A stretch of 64,000 nt of DNA from Protonemura montana (lineage: Eukaryota; Arthropoda; Insecta; Plecoptera; Nemouridae), in NCBI GenBank assembly GCA_947568835.1, contig OX387602.1:18899021-18963020 (forward strand). Reading direction: 5' to 3'. The translations under genes and the position numbers were made by a program. This document shows, one piece after another, positions 62,567 through 64,000 of this stretch (the stretch's first letter is position 1; every line of letters begins with the position of its first letter). A model generated the notes under the pieces. It searched no databases. It was not told where the DNA came from and was given only the letters and a program-made list of their open reading frames with translations.

Positions 62567-64000
62567 GTGACTTAAAATTGCTTGGAATTTCGCATGTCTT
62601 GGTCTCAGGTATTGGGGTTGTAACGATGAGATAGATCTGGAGCGTCGTCGTGATATATTCAGATCTTCGTTTGTTAAAGCAATTTATTTTCATTGTGTGT
62701 TAGTATTTTTTTGGTATTTTTTTGTTTGTTTTTTTGGTTTTGCAGGTACTTGCTTTGATGCATTTAGTTTTAATTTTGACAAGGCTGCAGTAAGAACGGC
62801 ATGACATTTTGTGTTTGTAAAATATATGAGCCTATACCTCATTAGCTTCATCAGAGTTTACAGCTTATCTAAAATTTGTTTAAATATATATTTGCTCTCT
62901 TTGCACACTGTTTATTTATATACACACGTAGAATATCCTTTGATATATCTGTCTCATCATATTCTACCTCAATCTATTTTGCCTAAACGTTTTGAATGAA
63001 CGTGGACGCTATATCAAGCTTTTCTCTAAATGCTTTTGTGACAAATTGTGTAATATACTATTGTAATATAGAGGATATTTATCAAGTTTATCCCTTTCCA
63101 CATATCGATAATGTCATCGTCCATTCGATCCCACATATTTTGACGTCGATTTATTAGCACAGTTCCCGCGATGGAAACGTTTCGACTAGTCTCAAATGAA
63201 AATACCTCGCGCCTTTGTAGTCGTAAACTGGATGGAAAGCAGCCGTTGATCGCAGCAAAACAAGCGTATCGTGATGCCTATTCATAACTCCTTTTCAATA
63301 AAGGAAAATGATGGAAGCTCCCGGGATTCGGCCAGATATTTTGACACGCCAAACACACAATTTCGATTTCTAACTCTTTTCACCTGACGTTAACACGACG
63401 CTGCAAATGGAATTACATGATCTCAATCTAAGACAACCCGTCTCCGTCAGACGTCTTGAGTTTCTTTCATTCGGATTTATTCGGCTGGATCAACCGTTAT
63501 TATCAATCAATCTCAAGCTGGGAACTGTGAACAAGTTTGAAACAGTTTCTTGCATATTTATCAGAAAGGTCTTCGTGTTGATTCTCTAGCGAAGTTTTAG
63601 TATGATCTAACTATATACGCTGTAAAGTTGAAACTTTTGAAAAGTCAAGTCTGCTGCTTCAAGCTGTAGGGAGTTCAATTGTCAGACCCATTCATTTACG
63701 AAGTCGTCTAGCTACAGTACTACCACAATTTATACGCCTTAACTTCTCAACACTTTTCTTGACTAAATAAAATCTCCAATTACAAGTACGCGAATTCACT
63801 CAATTTTTTTACTATCTAATATGTAGCCACACCAGTTGCTAGTACTCCATAACGAGTACCATTAAACTAGTAGAAACCTCATCAACATCAGTGGCAAACG
63901 CAGCATTCGCTGGCGACCGCAAGGCGTTAAAGTTTCACGCAAACTTGGTGTGGAGTTCCATTTAGGAAAGTGTGTACTACCACCACGCCTAATTGGCTTC
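62567..64000. other. AT-rich, probable intron; nothing recognised
   Basis: No exon, RNA gene or repeat with clear structure was seen. If the exon at 62496-62566 is real, this is its first intron. Confidence 0.35.

Noticed and set aside
1-64000. CRISPR arrays, bacterial operons, rRNA operons, viral genes
   Set aside because: None seen; the window is intron-containing eukaryotic DNA.

Overview
This is a nuclear genomic window from an animal, most likely an insect or another arthropod. The evidence is spliced genes with GT-AG introns, AT-rich introns and intergenic DNA with short GC-richer exons, tRNA-derived SINEs, a LINE tail, a DNA transposon, and gene families typical of arthropods (insect-type short-lid pancreatic lipase, destabilase/i-type lysozyme, group-7-allergen-like secreted proteins). 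There is no bacterial-style operon, CRISPR array or virus. I could not resolve the order or species.

Layout. 601-1759 (+): a two-exon gene for a 351-aa protein with an N-terminal C2H2-like finger and a C-terminal LITAF-like domain. 7711-47738 (+): one large six-coding-exon gene for a 453-aa membrane-anchored RING protein. Its first coding intron is about 30.3 kb and contains two opposite-strand genes: a malate-dehydrogenase-like gene (17362-20190) that has lost its key catalytic and NAD-binding residues, and a complete six-exon secreted lipase (25825-33521). 52632-54750 (-): a four-exon i-type lysozyme of 153 aa. 55832-56665 and 57069-57830 (+): two intronless tandem paralogues resembling group-7 allergens. 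57939-61722: a complete DNA transposon with long, apparently identical terminal inverted repeats and an intact transposase-like ORF on the minus strand. 62496-62566 (+): a probable first coding exon of a gene that leaves the window on the right.

Repeats are a main feature of the non-coding part: a family of tRNA-derived SINEs, at least two of them head-to-head fold-back forms with flanking direct repeats; a second, unrelated tRNA-SINE with an A/T-rich tail; a LINE 3' fragment; a decayed 5S-rRNA-like sequence; an inverted-repeat element at 12239-12433; and several microsatellites and homopolymer runs.

The genes do not form one pathway. The lipase, lysozyme and group-7-like proteins all carry signal peptides and look secreted, fitting digestive, immune or epithelial roles. 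The RING and LITAF-like proteins are predicted membrane-associated. Splice junctions were placed by eye from GT/AG sites, reading-phase agreement and family resemblance; no alignment or transcript data were available. The most notable items are the intact transposon, the nested genes with a dead-looking MDH paralogue, and the fold-back SINEs.
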